From Phycisphaerales bacterium (lineage in GTDB: Bacteria > Planctomycetota > Phycisphaerae > UBA1845), in NCBI GenBank assembly GCA_020639095.1, contig JACKHH010000005.1, positions 62,001-126,000 on the forward strand: a stretch of 64,000 nt of DNA, read 5' to 3'. The position numbers were made by a program, and so were the translations under genes. The first letter of the stretch is position 1. Each line of letters starts with the position of its first letter. Shown piece by piece: positions 34,049 to 42,703 of the stretch. The notes under the pieces are model-generated. The model was not told where the DNA came from and did not search any database. It saw only the letters and a program-made list of their open reading frames with translations.

Positions 34049-35765
34049 TGCGGGTCTCCAGGGCGATGGGGGCTTCGAGGATCGGCGGGCGATCCTGCGC
34101 CTTCTGCTTCTTCTCGATTTCGATCTGTTCGACGAGCACGCTCGGGGCGATTGCGGAAACCGGTACGCTGCCCGATTCCGCGCCGCAGATGCCGTTGAAC
34201 ACGGCTGGGTCGTCTCCCGTCTCGATGATCTTGGAAAAACACGTCAGCGGCGTACCGACAATGTCCACACCGCGCACGAGTTCATCAGGCCTGCCGTTAA
34301 CAAAGACCTTGTAGACGATGATCGGCAGAACCTTGAACGCCTGCGGCCCGCCGCGTCGTGTCGTGGTGAACCCACCGGAGATGTCCTCGAAGAGCAGGCC
34401 GTATTCCTTGTCCTGCGCCTTGCAGGTTTCAAGCAGTTTCGCGCGGAGTTCATCGAAGGGCACTTGACGCGTTGATTCGACGATCAGGTTGCCTTGCCGC
34501 CCGACGACGCGATTGCCCGGCTGGCGCCGACCATGGCCGTTTGATTTGACGATGCCGCGCGTCGGCGTGCGCGACATGAGAAACGTTTCGAGCGTGCCCT
34601 TGTCGACGAGCGTGACCGGCTGGCTGGGTACGGCTTCGTCGTCGTAGGGGTAATACCCATTGAGTTCGATCTTGCCGAAGTTGGTTCGCGACGGGTCGTC
34701 GATCACGGTGAGGAAGTCCGGCAGCACCGGCTGGCCTAGCTTCTTCGCGAATGTTTGACCCTCTTCGACGTCCTTCTGACGGTGACCTTCGATGCGATGG
34801 CCGAAGATCTCGTGGAAGAACACGCCGGTTGCACGGTTGCGCAGGATCGCGGGCCCGATGTAGGGCTCGACAATCGGAGCGGCCCGCAGCGCGAGCAGTT
34901 GCTCGATGACTTCATCAACCGCGTGCATCACGGTTTCATCGTCGGGCAGGCCTTCGGGCGTGTGCGCGTCGAACGCGGTGTACTGCCAGAGTTCCATGCC
35001 GTCGTCCGCGATGGTCGAGGCGCGAATACCGATCCGCCACCAACCCTCGCCGTGCTGCAACTTACTGCCTTCGGAATTCACCAGCAGCGTGTTCGTGACG
35101 ACACCGGTGAGCGCGACCGTCGAATCGTAGATCAGCGGATACTCGCGAAACTTCTGCGAGTAGCGGCGAATGCGCTCGATGTAAGGTTTGGGATCGACGG
35201 TGGTGTTGTCGAGTGATCGGATATCAACGACAGGTTCCTCACGCGAGAAGTCGTCGGACTGGTCTTCCTCCTCAACCTTGACTTTGAGATTGGCTTTGAC
35301 CTGCGCGAGTCGTTTCACCGCGTCCTTGAACGCGCCGTCTGTCGCGAGCCAGATATTCTGGCGAATCGCCAGCGGATCGCCGTCGAGCGGGAGCAGCGCG
35401 GTGCGCCCGGAGCGATCGAACGAGCTGTACCCGCCCCGGCCCCTGATCTGCCGCGTGTTGTCGAGCGTGTAGTCGCCGCAGCGCAGGTCAACGTCGAGCG
35501 AGCGACGTTGCTGCGTGCCCTCGTTGGTCAGTGCACCCAGTTCGGCGCTGACGTTGCAGGTGCGCTGATCGGTGATGGTGTATTGAATGAAGTAGGGGGT
35601 TTGGCCGTCGGGTGTCTTGAGCGCTTCCGCCTGATGGTGGAGTTCCTCGTCGAGCAGCCCGAGCAGGGGGTGAGCGTCGGCGGCCAGTGCGCGCGGCGCG
35701 CCGACGAACATCACCGCAATGGCTGACAGGGCGGCGCAGCGCCAAGCCTGTTTTCGAATCGTCAT
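34035..35765 (-). CDS. tldD: exported TldD-like metalloprotease
   Basis: 576 residues from the ATG at 35765. The start (CAALSAIAVMFVGAPRALAAD) is a signal peptide. The zinc motif HEIFGHRIEGH begins at residue 318, matching the HExxxH of TldD. Other family blocks are REEPVVDIRSLDN, LVNSEGSKLQHGEG and SNGHGRRQPGNRV. The known TldD-TldE complex degrades unfolded peptides and matures ribosomal peptides such as microcin B17. An extracytoplasmic version would act on periplasmic peptides. A nearer in-frame extension to 36071 is not supported. Confidence 0.87.
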   Translation of the reverse strand: MTIRKQAWRCAALSAIAVMFVGAPRALAADAHPLLGLLDEELHHQAEALKTPDGQTPYFIQYTITDQRTCNVSAELGALTNEGTQQRRSLDVDLRCGDYTLDNTRQIRGRGGYSSFDRSGRTALLPLDGDPLAIRQNIWLATDGAFKDAVKRLAQVKANLKVKVEEEDQSDDFSREEPVVDIRSLDNTTVDPKPYIERIRRYSQKFREYPLIYDSTVALTGVVTNTLLVNSEGSKLQHGEGWWRIGIRASTIADDGMELWQYTAFDAHTPEGLPDDETVMHAVDEVIEQLLALRAAPIVEPYIGPAILRNRATGVFFHEIFGHRIEGHRQKDVEEGQTFAKKLGQPVLPDFLTVIDDPSRTNFGKIELNGYYPYDDEAVPSQPVTLVDKGTLETFLMSRTPTRGIVKSNGHGRRQPGNRVVGRQGNLIVESTRQVPFDELRAKLLETCKAQDKEYGLLFEDISGGFTTTRRGGPQAFKVLPIIVYKVFVNGRPDELVRGVDIVGTPLTCFSKIIETGDDPAVFNGICGAESGSVPVSAIAPSVLVEQIEIEKKQKAQDRPPILEAPIALETRSDKS

Positions 35766-35818
35766 GCCGAAAGTGATCCTCTCAAACGTGGCGAGGTTGC
35801 AGAAGCGCCCGCGCCGAG

Positions 35819-36307
35819 TCAGATACCGTATCCGCGTCCTTCCGCAACGGCGCGCAGCGCCTGCATGAGGTTGGCGACGAAGATGCACGTGCTCGCCAAT
35901 GTTACCACCACCACCAGCAGCATGCATCCATTGACCACCGTCGTTCCGCTGATCCGCGCGTCGGACTGAAGCGTGGCGATGATGTGCGGGCGGGCGAGCA
36001 CGAACATGGAAAGTAGTACGGCTCCTATCGTCGGCCAGATGGTGATGGAATGTACAAAACTGTAAATCCACACGCTACGCGACACAGCAGCCGTCTCCAA
36101 CCCGTCGCGCGCTCGCAAAAAGTGCCCGCGGAGCACGTATTCTGGGACGGGTTCGCCTTGCGGATCGTCGGGGTTGACCACGAAGCGAATGCATCCATTG
36201 CGCGCGTCGCCCTGGAAATACCAATAGAAGAAGGTGTAGACGGCGAAGTTCGCCAGTCCGAGGAAGATAGCCGCCACGAGGATGCGATTGCGGTTGACGC
36301 GCTTCAC
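35819..36307 (-). CDS. small membrane protein, function unknown
   Basis: About 162 residues from a GTG at 36307 (AAGGAG 14 bases upstream, rather far). There are three hydrophobic helices: ILVAAIFLGLANFAVYTFFY near the start, SITIWPTIGAVLLSMFVLA, and VVNGCMLLVVVVTLASTCIF. A soluble loop of about 55 residues follows the first. I recognise no family. It lies between thiG and tldD with short gaps and so is probably in the same transcript. Confidence 0.65.
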   Translation of the reverse strand: MKRVNRNRILVAAIFLGLANFAVYTFFYWYFQGDARNGCIRFVVNPDDPQGEPVPEYVLRGHFLRARDGLETAAVSRSVWIYSFVHSITIWPTIGAVLLSMFVLARPHIIATLQSDARISGTTVVNGCMLLVVVVTLASTCIFVANLMQALRAVAEGRGYGI

Positions 36308-36341
36308 GTTAGCGGCTGCGCTCCTTCGCAGGGGGGGGTGG

Positions 36342-37166
36342 TTAGCTTGCGGCGATGACGCCTTCCATCGGTGACGATGCCGTGGCATACGCCCGGGCGG
36401 GTATCCGGCCCGCGCGGTACGCGAGGCGACCCGCTTCGATCGCATGGGCCATCGCCCGCGCCATCGCGATCGGGTCAGCCGCTCCCGCGATGCCCGTGTT
36501 CAGCAGCACACCGTCCGCGCCCAACTCCATCGCAACGGCGACGTCGGATGCGGTACCCACCCCGGCATCGACGATCACCGGGTAGTCGGGATCGTCGCCC
36601 TTGAGATACTCCAGGCACAGGCGGATGTTGTTCTTGTTGAGAATTCCCAACCCGCTGCCGATCGGGGCGCCGGCGGGCATCACGCTGACCGCGCCCGCGT
36701 CCTTCAAGCGCTTCGCGAGAATGGGATCGTCGTTGGTGTACACCAGGACTTCGAAGCCAAGCTCGACGAGTTTCTCGGTGGCGGCGAGCGTGCCGATCGG
36801 TTCGGGCAGCAGCGTCTTCTTGTCCGCGAGCACTTCGAGCTTCACCCACTTCGCACCGGGGTTGCCCAGGCCCTCGAGCAGTTCGCGGCTTAGGCGGGCA
36901 CTGCGGATCGCGTCGTCCGCGTTGAAGCAACCGGCGGTGTTGGGCAGCACGGTGATGCGTGAGAGGTCGAGGTGGTCGATGATGTTGTCCTGCTTCGCGC
37001 CGCCCTCAGGTGAGAGCACGTCGCGGCGAACCGCCACCGTAACAACCTCCGACTCCGAGGCTGCGATCGCCTCCTCCATCACCGGATAGTTCGCGTACTT
37101 GCCCGTGCCCACGAAAAGCCGCGAGCGAAACTCAAACGAACCCACGCAATACCTGTCATCCACCAT
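36342..37166 (-). CDS. thiG: thiazole synthase ThiG
   Basis: 274 residues. Family blocks are FRSRLFVGTGKYANYP, LPNTAGCFNADDAIRSARLS, WVKLEVLADKKTLLPEP, APIGSGLGILN, VIVDAGVGTASDVAVAMELG and a C-terminal ASSPMEGVI. The Lys that forms the imine with deoxyxylulose phosphate lies in the WVKLEV block. The start codon follows the thiS stop directly. The enzyme builds the thiazole phosphate of thiamine using sulfur from ThiS-thiocarboxylate. No ThiH/ThiO or ThiF is adjacent. Confidence 0.95.
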   Translation of the reverse strand: MVDDRYCVGSFEFRSRLFVGTGKYANYPVMEEAIAASESEVVTVAVRRDVLSPEGGAKQDNIIDHLDLSRITVLPNTAGCFNADDAIRSARLSRELLEGLGNPGAKWVKLEVLADKKTLLPEPIGTLAATEKLVELGFEVLVYTNDDPILAKRLKDAGAVSVMPAGAPIGSGLGILNKNNIRLCLEYLKGDDPDYPVIVDAGVGTASDVAVAMELGADGVLLNTGIAGAADPIAMARAMAHAIEAGRLAYRAGRIPARAYATASSPMEGVIAAS

Positions 37167-37391
37167 TTATCCGCCCCCCACGAACGTGACGATCTCGATC
37201 TGATCGCCATCTTGAATCGTCGTCTCGCCGAACGTCGCACGCGGCACCAGGTCCTTGTTGATCTCGACCGCGACGCGGATCGGCTCAAGCTTCAACCCGT
37301 CGAGCAAGTCGCGCATGGTCGTACCGGCGGCGAGCGTTTCCTGCTTGCCGTTGACGGTCACGCGAATCGAATTCTCGACGGTTTGGCTCAT
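37167..37391 (-). CDS. thiS: sulfur carrier protein ThiS
   Basis: 74 residues ending in VTFVGGG, with the C-terminal Gly-Gly that is thiocarboxylated. The ubiquitin-like core has IRVTVNGKQETLAAGTTM and VAVEINKDLVPRATF. I use the ATG at 37391; the longer frame to 37511 runs into a repeat element. The stop is immediately before the thiG start. The start is only 9 bp from the -10 box, so the mRNA would have almost no leader. Confidence 0.93.
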   Translation of the reverse strand: MSQTVENSIRVTVNGKQETLAAGTTMRDLLDGLKLEPIRVAVEINKDLVPRATFGETTIQDGDQIEIVTFVGGG

Positions 37392-37400
37392 TCCGCGGGG

Positions 37401-37429
37401 ATTATAAGAGGACACCTGCATATCCTCAA
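37401..37429 (-). promoter_or_regulatory. promoter of the thiS-thiG operon
   Basis: On the minus strand, TTGAGG (37424-37429), a 17-bp spacer and TATAAT (37401-37406). The predicted transcript start is about 3 bases before the thiS ATG. No THI-box (TPP riboswitch) would fit in the leader. Confidence 0.7.
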
Positions 37430-37465
37430 CGCGATGCTGGGACGGCTGGTGGGAGAGCGCCAAGT

Positions 37466-37543
37466 GTGCCACTGCTCTTGAGCAGTGGAGTCGATGGCGA
37501 GTGGGCCGCACAGATCATGACCACTGCTCAAGAGCAGTGGCAC
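37466..37543. repeat. paired-palindrome repeat element, second copy
   Basis: A 23-base arm (37466-37488) is repeated perfectly in inverse at 37521-37543. Each arm is itself a palindrome centred on CTCTTGAG. The arms match those of the element at 24903-24980. Confidence 0.9.
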
Positions 37544-37570
37544 GCGGAAGCATGATCACTGGAACTGCGA

Positions 37571-38461
37571 CTACAGAATGCCCTGCTCCGCACCCAACAC
37601 ATACCCCATGATGCGGTACGCGACGCGGGCTGCCAGGAACTCGGTGACGGCTTGGCCAGGAATGGGCATTACTTCGACGACGTCAGCCGCGACGATCTTC
37701 TTCGTCTTCGCGACCGCACGCAGCATGCGCATCACCTGATACCACTCCAGCCCGCCGGGAACCGGTGTGCCCGTACCGGGTGCGTATGCCGGGTCGAACC
37801 CGTCGATGTCCACAGTGACGTAGACCTTGTCGCCGAGCGTTTCGATCACCTGCCCGATCCAATCGTCGGACCGCGCACACTCCGCGGCCATGATCGGGGT
37901 GATACCGGCCTTTGGCATGAACTCGAGTTCTTCCGCGCACACGTTGCGGATGCCGACGGGCACGAGCTTCTCAGCGTGTTCGAGACAGCGGCGCATCACG
38001 CTGGCGTGCGACCACTTGGAACCCTGGTAGCTGTCGCGCAGGTCGAGATGCGCGTCGAGTTGCAGAATGGAGATCTTCCCCTCGCGTTCCGCGACTGCCC
38101 GCACCAGTCCCGACGTCACGCCATGCTCACCGCCAAATCCGAACAGGAACTTGCCATCGGCCACCACCTTTTTGGCAGCGGCATAGATGGCTTCATGCGT
38201 CTCGTGTGGATCGCCCGAGGGGGCAATAACCGGCGGCAGGACGGCAATACCCGATTCGCACGGGTAGGTGCCGAGTTCCTCGTCGTAGTCTTCAAGATGG
38301 TCGGATGCGGCGATGATCGCATCCGGTCCGCGGCGCGTGCCCGATTGAAAACTGACGGTCGCGTCGTAGGGGATTGGCAGAATCGCAAATCGCGCCGGTG
38401 CGTAATCGCTAAGCGGCGGTTCCAGACAGCAAAACGAATGGCGCGACGAGGATTCGTTCAT
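37571..38461 (-). CDS. speB: agmatinase
   Basis: 296 residues of the ureohydrolase family. Manganese-ligand motifs are GGEH (110-113), DAHLDLRD (from 136), SHA (151) and DIDGFDPAYAPGTGTP. The enzyme splits agmatine into putrescine and urea. It lies 28 bp after a pyruvoyl-dependent arginine decarboxylase on the same strand, so the pair makes putrescine from arginine. Other ureohydrolase activities (guanidinobutyrase, arginase) are less likely with this neighbour. Confidence 0.92.
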   Translation of the reverse strand: MNESSSRHSFCCLEPPLSDYAPARFAILPIPYDATVSFQSGTRRGPDAIIAASDHLEDYDEELGTYPCESGIAVLPPVIAPSGDPHETHEAIYAAAKKVVADGKFLFGFGGEHGVTSGLVRAVAEREGKISILQLDAHLDLRDSYQGSKWSHASVMRRCLEHAEKLVPVGIRNVCAEELEFMPKAGITPIMAAECARSDDWIGQVIETLGDKVYVTVDIDGFDPAYAPGTGTPVPGGLEWYQVMRMLRAVAKTKKIVAADVVEVMPIPGQAVTEFLAARVAYRIMGYVLGAEQGIL

Positions 38462-38489
38462 TCAAGTACTCGCGAAGGTGGCTATCGGT

Positions 38490-39047
38490 CTAGTCGTAAA
38501 CGAACACGGCAGCCGCAACCACCGTGGTCCACAGCCCGTTCTTGTCGCCCTGGGCGGTCTGAACGGTCGCCTGCGTCTTTACGACGAGCTTTTTCGACTT
38601 GTAGATTTCGCGGCGCTTGTCGTACGCGGTCTCCGGGTCGAGGTCCAGACCGTAGGTGGTCGCGAGCATACTCGCAGCCATGTCCTCGACATGGTCGCCG
38701 CAATGCTTGTGCGTCAGACCAAAACCGTGATGCTCGGAGATGTAGCCGAAGTCATCGCGGTTGGCGGGCAATGCCAAACCAATGCCGGCAGCCGCCAAGC
38801 GGTATGGCTCGTTCGTGCGGCACTCCGCCAGAACGCAGTGGACAATGCCGCCCGGCTTCAGCTTCGCCACGCCCTTGGCGCGGGAAACGATCTTGCACTT
38901 CGGGGGGAAGATGCTCGAAACGGTGACCAGGTTGTACGCGGCGATGCCGGCTTGGCGCAGCGCGACTTCGAACGATTGCAGGCTGTGCTTGTGAACGCCG
39001 ACGCCGCGTGTGAAGAACATTTCCGTGGGGACAATTTGTGCCGTCAT
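38490..39047 (-). CDS. pdaD: pyruvoyl-dependent arginine decarboxylase
   Basis: 185 residues from the ATG at 39047 (GGAG 7 bases upstream). The motif TVSSIFPPK holds Ser44-Ser45, the self-cleavage site that yields the pyruvoyl group. Other blocks are FFTRGVGVHKHSLQSFEVAL and GGIVHCVLAECRTNEPYRL. The product agmatine feeds the agmatinase encoded next. This archaeal-type enzyme is found in scattered bacteria including Chlamydia and planctomycetes. Confidence 0.93.
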   Translation of the reverse strand: MTAQIVPTEMFFTRGVGVHKHSLQSFEVALRQAGIAAYNLVTVSSIFPPKCKIVSRAKGVAKLKPGGIVHCVLAECRTNEPYRLAAAGIGLALPANRDDFGYISEHHGFGLTHKHCGDHVEDMAASMLATTYGLDLDPETAYDKRREIYKSKKLVVKTQATVQTAQGDKNGLWTTVVAAAVFVYD

Positions 39048-39091
39048 AAGCATGCTCCATTACGAAGGCTGAGGACCGACAAAGCGGGGCG

Positions 39092-39119
39092 ATTATAGAA
39101 TTCGACGGCTCGCACGCAA
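39092..39119 (-). promoter_or_regulatory. promoter of the arginine decarboxylase-agmatinase operon
   Basis: On the minus strand, TTGCGT (39114-39119), a 16-bp spacer and TATAAT (39092-39097), 44 bp before the ATG. It matches the rpmE promoter in both boxes and spacing. Confidence 0.65.
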
Positions 39120-39279
39120 CGCCTTGGCGTCGCCAAATGCGATATATCTTTTCTTTGCGTCGAGCGGGCTGGTTCGCTAAATAGTCCTGTGTGACAACGC
39201 GTCAGCCGGCATTGTGCCGCGTGATCGTCACAGGTTGCCGCAGAATCCCGCGCACGAGCCCATAACGAGCGATTGAGCC

Positions 39280-40746
39280 TTGCCACCACACACCTACGAA
39301 ATCTGGTCGCTCGTTCCGCCGGTCCTAGCCATCACGCTGGCCATCGCAACGCGCCAGGTGTTCCTCTCGCTCTTTGCGGGAATCTGGGTGGGATATCTCG
39401 TCATCGCACAGTGGAATCCCTTACTCGCCAGCGTGGAGGCGCTTGAAGCGTGCGTTGCGGTCTTCAAGGACCACGGCAACACGTGCGTGATCCTTTTCTC
39501 CGCGATGGTTGGGTCGTTGATCGCCGGCGTGCAGCGGAGCGGGGGCGTTGACGGGTTTGTGCAGTTCGCCCAGACGTCACGAATTGTACGCGGGCGGCGC
39601 AGTGCCGGACTGCTCGCGATGGCGGTGGGCATGGCCACCTTCATCGAGTCGAGCATCGTGTGCCTGGTGACCGGTGCGGTGGCCAGACCGATCTTCGACA
39701 AGCTGCGGATGTCACGCGAGAAGCTTGCGTACGTTTGCGACACCGTGTCCGCGCCCACGTGCGTGATGATTCCGCTGAACGGGTGGGGGGCGTTCGTGCT
39801 GGCCCAGCTTGTGGCGTCGGGGTTGGTTGATGATCCCGTGCCGCTGCTCGTCCACGCGGTGCCGCTGAACTTCTACGCCATCACCAGCCTTGTCATGCTG
39901 TTCGTCGTGCTCGTGACGGGCTGGGACATCGGGCCGATGCGCGAAGCCGAACGCCGTGCCCGCGAAGAGGGCAAACTGCTCCGCGACGGCGCCAAGCCCA
40001 TGATCACCGACGAGGTGCTCGCGATGCCGCCCGAGCCCGGCGTGACGCCGCGGGCACACAATATGATTCTGCCCATCGCGGTGATGGTCGCGATGGTGCC
40101 TGTCAGCTTGTACTACACCGGCGTCACCAGTCTCGAGCCGGGCACTCCGCGCGAGTTCTGGAATATTCTGCGGGCGTGTTCCGGAAACACTTCGGTGTTC
40201 TATGCGGTGACAACTGCCGTCGTCTTCGCCGGGGCGCTCTACCGCTTGCAGGGCATCATGACGGTCAAGGAGTATGTGGACGTTGCGATCAAGGGCGCGT
40301 CAGCGCTGGTACCGCTGGCGCTGCTGATGGTCTTCGCGTTCGCCATTGGCCACCTCTGTCGCCACGAACTGCACACCGGTGATTACGTCGCGTCGGTGAT
40401 TGGGAAAGGCATGCCCAAGTGGCTGGTGCCGGGCGCGGTGTTTGCGATCTCCTGCTTTATTGCTTTCTCCACGGGCACGAGCTTCGGCACGTTCGCGATC
40501 ATGTTGTCGATCGCACTGCCCGTGGCGGACACGATCGGTGTCCGCATGGACCTGGTCGTAGCCGCTGTCCTTGGTGGCGGGGTCTTCGGCGACCACTGCT
40601 CGCCAATTTCCGACACCACTATCGTATCATCCATGGCCTCAGCATCCGACCACATCGACCACGTCAGAACACAACTACCCTACGCACTAATGGCCGGGGG
40701 CATCGCGCTGGTTCTGTATTTATTGGCAGGAATCGCACTCGTTTAG
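39280..40746 (+). CDS. nhaC: NhaC-family Na+/H+ antiporter
   Basis: 488 residues with about eleven membrane helices. Family blocks are VFLSLFAGIWVGYLVIAQWN, AMATFIESSIVCLVTGAVARPIFDKL in variant form, APTCVMIPLNGWGAFV, STGTSFGTFAIMLSIALPVAD and FGDHCSPISDTTIVSS. There is an in-frame stop at 39274, so the TTG at 39280 is the first possible start. The stop codon TAG lies inside a REP sequence. It is likely to exchange sodium for protons at the inner membrane. It is divergent from the decarboxylase operon. Confidence 0.85.
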   Translation: MPPHTYEIWSLVPPVLAITLAIATRQVFLSLFAGIWVGYLVIAQWNPLLASVEALEACVAVFKDHGNTCVILFSAMVGSLIAGVQRSGGVDGFVQFAQTSRIVRGRRSAGLLAMAVGMATFIESSIVCLVTGAVARPIFDKLRMSREKLAYVCDTVSAPTCVMIPLNGWGAFVLAQLVASGLVDDPVPLLVHAVPLNFYAITSLVMLFVVLVTGWDIGPMREAERRAREEGKLLRDGAKPMITDEVLAMPPEPGVTPRAHNMILPIAVMVAMVPVSLYYTGVTSLEPGTPREFWNILRACSGNTSVFYAVTTAVVFAGALYRLQGIMTVKEYVDVAIKGASALVPLALLMVFAFAIGHLCRHELHTGDYVASVIGKGMPKWLVPGAVFAISCFIAFSTGTSFGTFAIMLSIALPVADTIGVRMDLVVAAVLGGGVFGDHCSPISDTTIVSSMASASDHIDHVRTQLPYALMAGGIALVLYLLAGIALV

Positions 40747-40768
40747 CGGCGACCCGAAGGGGAGCGCG
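40741..40768 (+). repeat. REP-like sequence overlapping the nhaC stop
   Basis: It begins GTTTAGCGGCGA and contains a CCC-GAA-GGG hairpin. The GTT TAG is the final Val codon and stop of nhaC. It shares its GTTTAGCGGC head with 40858-40883 and 41595-41620, which run in the opposite orientation. Confidence 0.6.
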
Positions 40769-40857
40769 TGTTTGGCGCTACCGCGTACTTTGCCACGGTC
40801 ATCATTGATCAGAGGTATGACACCGTTATCGTTAGTGCGTAGTGATCATTGAACGCA

Positions 40858-40883
40858 CGCTCGCGTTCCGCTCGCCGCTAAAC
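40858..40883 (-). repeat. REP-like sequence downstream of the RAYT gene
   Basis: 26 bases, identical to 41595-41620, with GTTTAGCGGC on the minus strand. The two flank the transposase gene as direct copies. Confidence 0.75.
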
Positions 40884-40916
40884 GTGGGTTTGTGGGGACA
40901 AGTGGCGGTCGGCGAA

Positions 40917-41510
40917 TCAATCGAATCGGGCCACGAATGACCATTCTTGACGGCGCTTCCCCTCTTTGATTGGGTTTTGTGTTACATAGTCGATTGCGGT
41001 ACGTAGTGCCGCTTCGCTGTTGAGGAACACACGCCAATGCCCGCGCGACCACATGCGTGGTGGCAGGTCACCTGAGTCTCCTCCGAATTCAGCGAGCGGG
41101 TGAACTCGCTCACGGGTGACCTGCTTTGTGGCTGCGGCTTTTGCCAGATTGATGATTTGTTCAACGCTATAGCGGTGTCGCGCGACAACCAAGTGTACGT
41201 GTTCGGGCATAATGCTGCATGCCCAGACAACCACCCCTGATTTCGCGAAGTAAGCGGCGAATCCGCGAGCAATCGCACGCGCTTGCACGCCGGTCCAGGT
41301 GACCGGTGGATATCGCAAGGATTGCTTTGCACGAAGGCGCAGTTTGTGATCGTGCTCTTTTCCGGCTTGGGATTGCCGCGTCCTCGCGACCTTGGCCGGC
41401 CCAAACTTTCGAAGCTCCCAGCAGCGAACGAAGTCGGACCATGACCCCCGAGGATCGTTAGGCAGCCAAAACCCGTACGCGCCAAGGATGACGTGATATC
41501 CGAGCACCAT
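40917..41510 (-). CDS. REP-associated tyrosine transposase (RAYT, IS200-like)
   Basis: 197 residues from the ATG at 41510; an alternative start lies at 41546. The HUH motif is MPEHVHLVV (His at 104 and 106) and the likely catalytic Tyr is 175 in TAIDYVTQNP. RAYTs are single-copy Y1 transposases that move or maintain REP palindromes. Here three REP-like sequences flank the gene, two of them identical. There are no IS ends, which fits a domesticated RAYT and not an active IS200. Confidence 0.85.
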   Translation of the reverse strand: MVLGYHVILGAYGFWLPNDPRGSWSDFVRCWELRKFGPAKVARTRQSQAGKEHDHKLRLRAKQSLRYPPVTWTGVQARAIARGFAAYFAKSGVVVWACSIMPEHVHLVVARHRYSVEQIINLAKAAATKQVTRERVHPLAEFGGDSGDLPPRMWSRGHWRVFLNSEAALRTAIDYVTQNPIKEGKRRQEWSFVARFD

Positions 41511-41594
41511 GATAAAGGACCCGCGGATACACCGTGCCACAGGCAATAGCGTTCATCGGCGCCCAGAATGGGGACATTCTGATCGCGCCATACG

Positions 41595-41620
41595 CGCTCG
41601 CGTTCCGCTCGCCGCTAAAC
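41595..41620 (-). repeat. REP-like sequence overlapping the epimerase stop
   Basis: Identical over 26 bases to 40858-40883. The last codons of the epimerase gene, GTT TAG, fall in its GTTTAGCGGC head. Confidence 0.8.
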
Positions 41621-42661
41621 GTGAGGAACGCTGGTTTGACGAATTCCCAATCCCGGCGAATCACCCGGCAGGACTACGCCCTCTTTCAGCGTCAACCCCT
41701 CAAACGGATCCTCCGCCAGCAGCAGATGTCCGTCGATGTCGGCGTAGTCCACCAGCGATGCGATGTGCGCCGCCGGTGCAACGCCCAGCGATGTTTCCGT
41801 CATGCAGCCGAGCATGACCTGCATCTTTCGGCTTCGCGCGTCGGCGATCATGCGCAGCGCTTCGCGGATGCCACCGCACTTGCTGAGTTTGACATTGATG
41901 CCGTCGTACACGCCGTCGAGTCGCGGCACATCGGAGGGGCGGACAGAGTCTTCATCCGCGATGAGCGGGGTGACCGCGAGCTTGCGGGCTGAGCGCACCG
42001 CGTCGAGTTCACCGGCCTTCGTGGGCTGCTCGATGAATTCGAGTTCAAACGGCGCTACGCCCTGCATGCGTTCGATGATATCCTCCGGCGGCCAGCCGCA
42101 ATTCGCATCGACGCGCAGCGTTTTGTCCGGCGCAAGCCGGCGCATCTCGGTCAGCGTTTCGATCTCCGCGTCCGTGCCCACCTTGATCTTGAGCACTTTG
42201 AAGTCAGCGGCTTGCGCAACCTTCTCGGGCAACAATTCAAGCCGGTCGATGCCGATAGTCATCGACGTTGGCGGCGTCTTCGTTGGATCGAGCCCGAGCA
42301 TCTTCCATACGGGAATTCCCCGTCGCTTGCCGATCCAATCGTGCACCGCGGCATCGATGCCCGCGACCGCGGCACGTTCATCATCAAACGCATCGAGCAA
42401 ACGATCGATAATACCGTCAACGTCTTCCAAATCATCGCCAAGCATGTCGCTCGCGGACGCGACCGTCTGCTCGATTGATTCAAGCGTGTGGCCGTAGTAG
42501 GGCACCGGGACCGCCTCGCCCATGCCGACAATGCCGTCATGTTCGAGCGTGATCGCGATGCGAACGATCTCGGTCGAGTCGGCGCGTGCCGAGCTTCCGG
42601 AACGAGCGATCCGAAACGGATAACGAAGCCGAGCAGTGATACGTTCAGTGGAGAGTTTCAT
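41615..42661 (-). CDS. dipeptide epimerase (enolase superfamily, Ala/Glu epimerase type)
   Basis: 348 residues from the ATG at 42661. The barrel has the Lys-x-Lys base (VLKIKVG). The three metal ligands are in LRVDANCGW, LEFIEQP and LIADEDSV, and a second catalytic Lys is in INVKLSKCGG. The end motif CMTETSLGVAPAAH is typical of L-Ala-D/L-Glu epimerases used in murein peptide recycling. The exact dipeptide specificity cannot be told. The stop codon is shared with a REP sequence. Confidence 0.87.
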   Translation of the reverse strand: MKLSTERITARLRYPFRIARSGSSARADSTEIVRIAITLEHDGIVGMGEAVPVPYYGHTLESIEQTVASASDMLGDDLEDVDGIIDRLLDAFDDERAAVAGIDAAVHDWIGKRRGIPVWKMLGLDPTKTPPTSMTIGIDRLELLPEKVAQAADFKVLKIKVGTDAEIETLTEMRRLAPDKTLRVDANCGWPPEDIIERMQGVAPFELEFIEQPTKAGELDAVRSARKLAVTPLIADEDSVRPSDVPRLDGVYDGINVKLSKCGGIREALRMIADARSRKMQVMLGCMTETSLGVAPAAHIASLVDYADIDGHLLLAEDPFEGLTLKEGVVLPGDSPGLGIRQTSVPHV

Positions 42662-42703
42662 GGCTGCGAGGATAGCGATCGGCAAGGCGATGGTCCAACG
42701 GCA

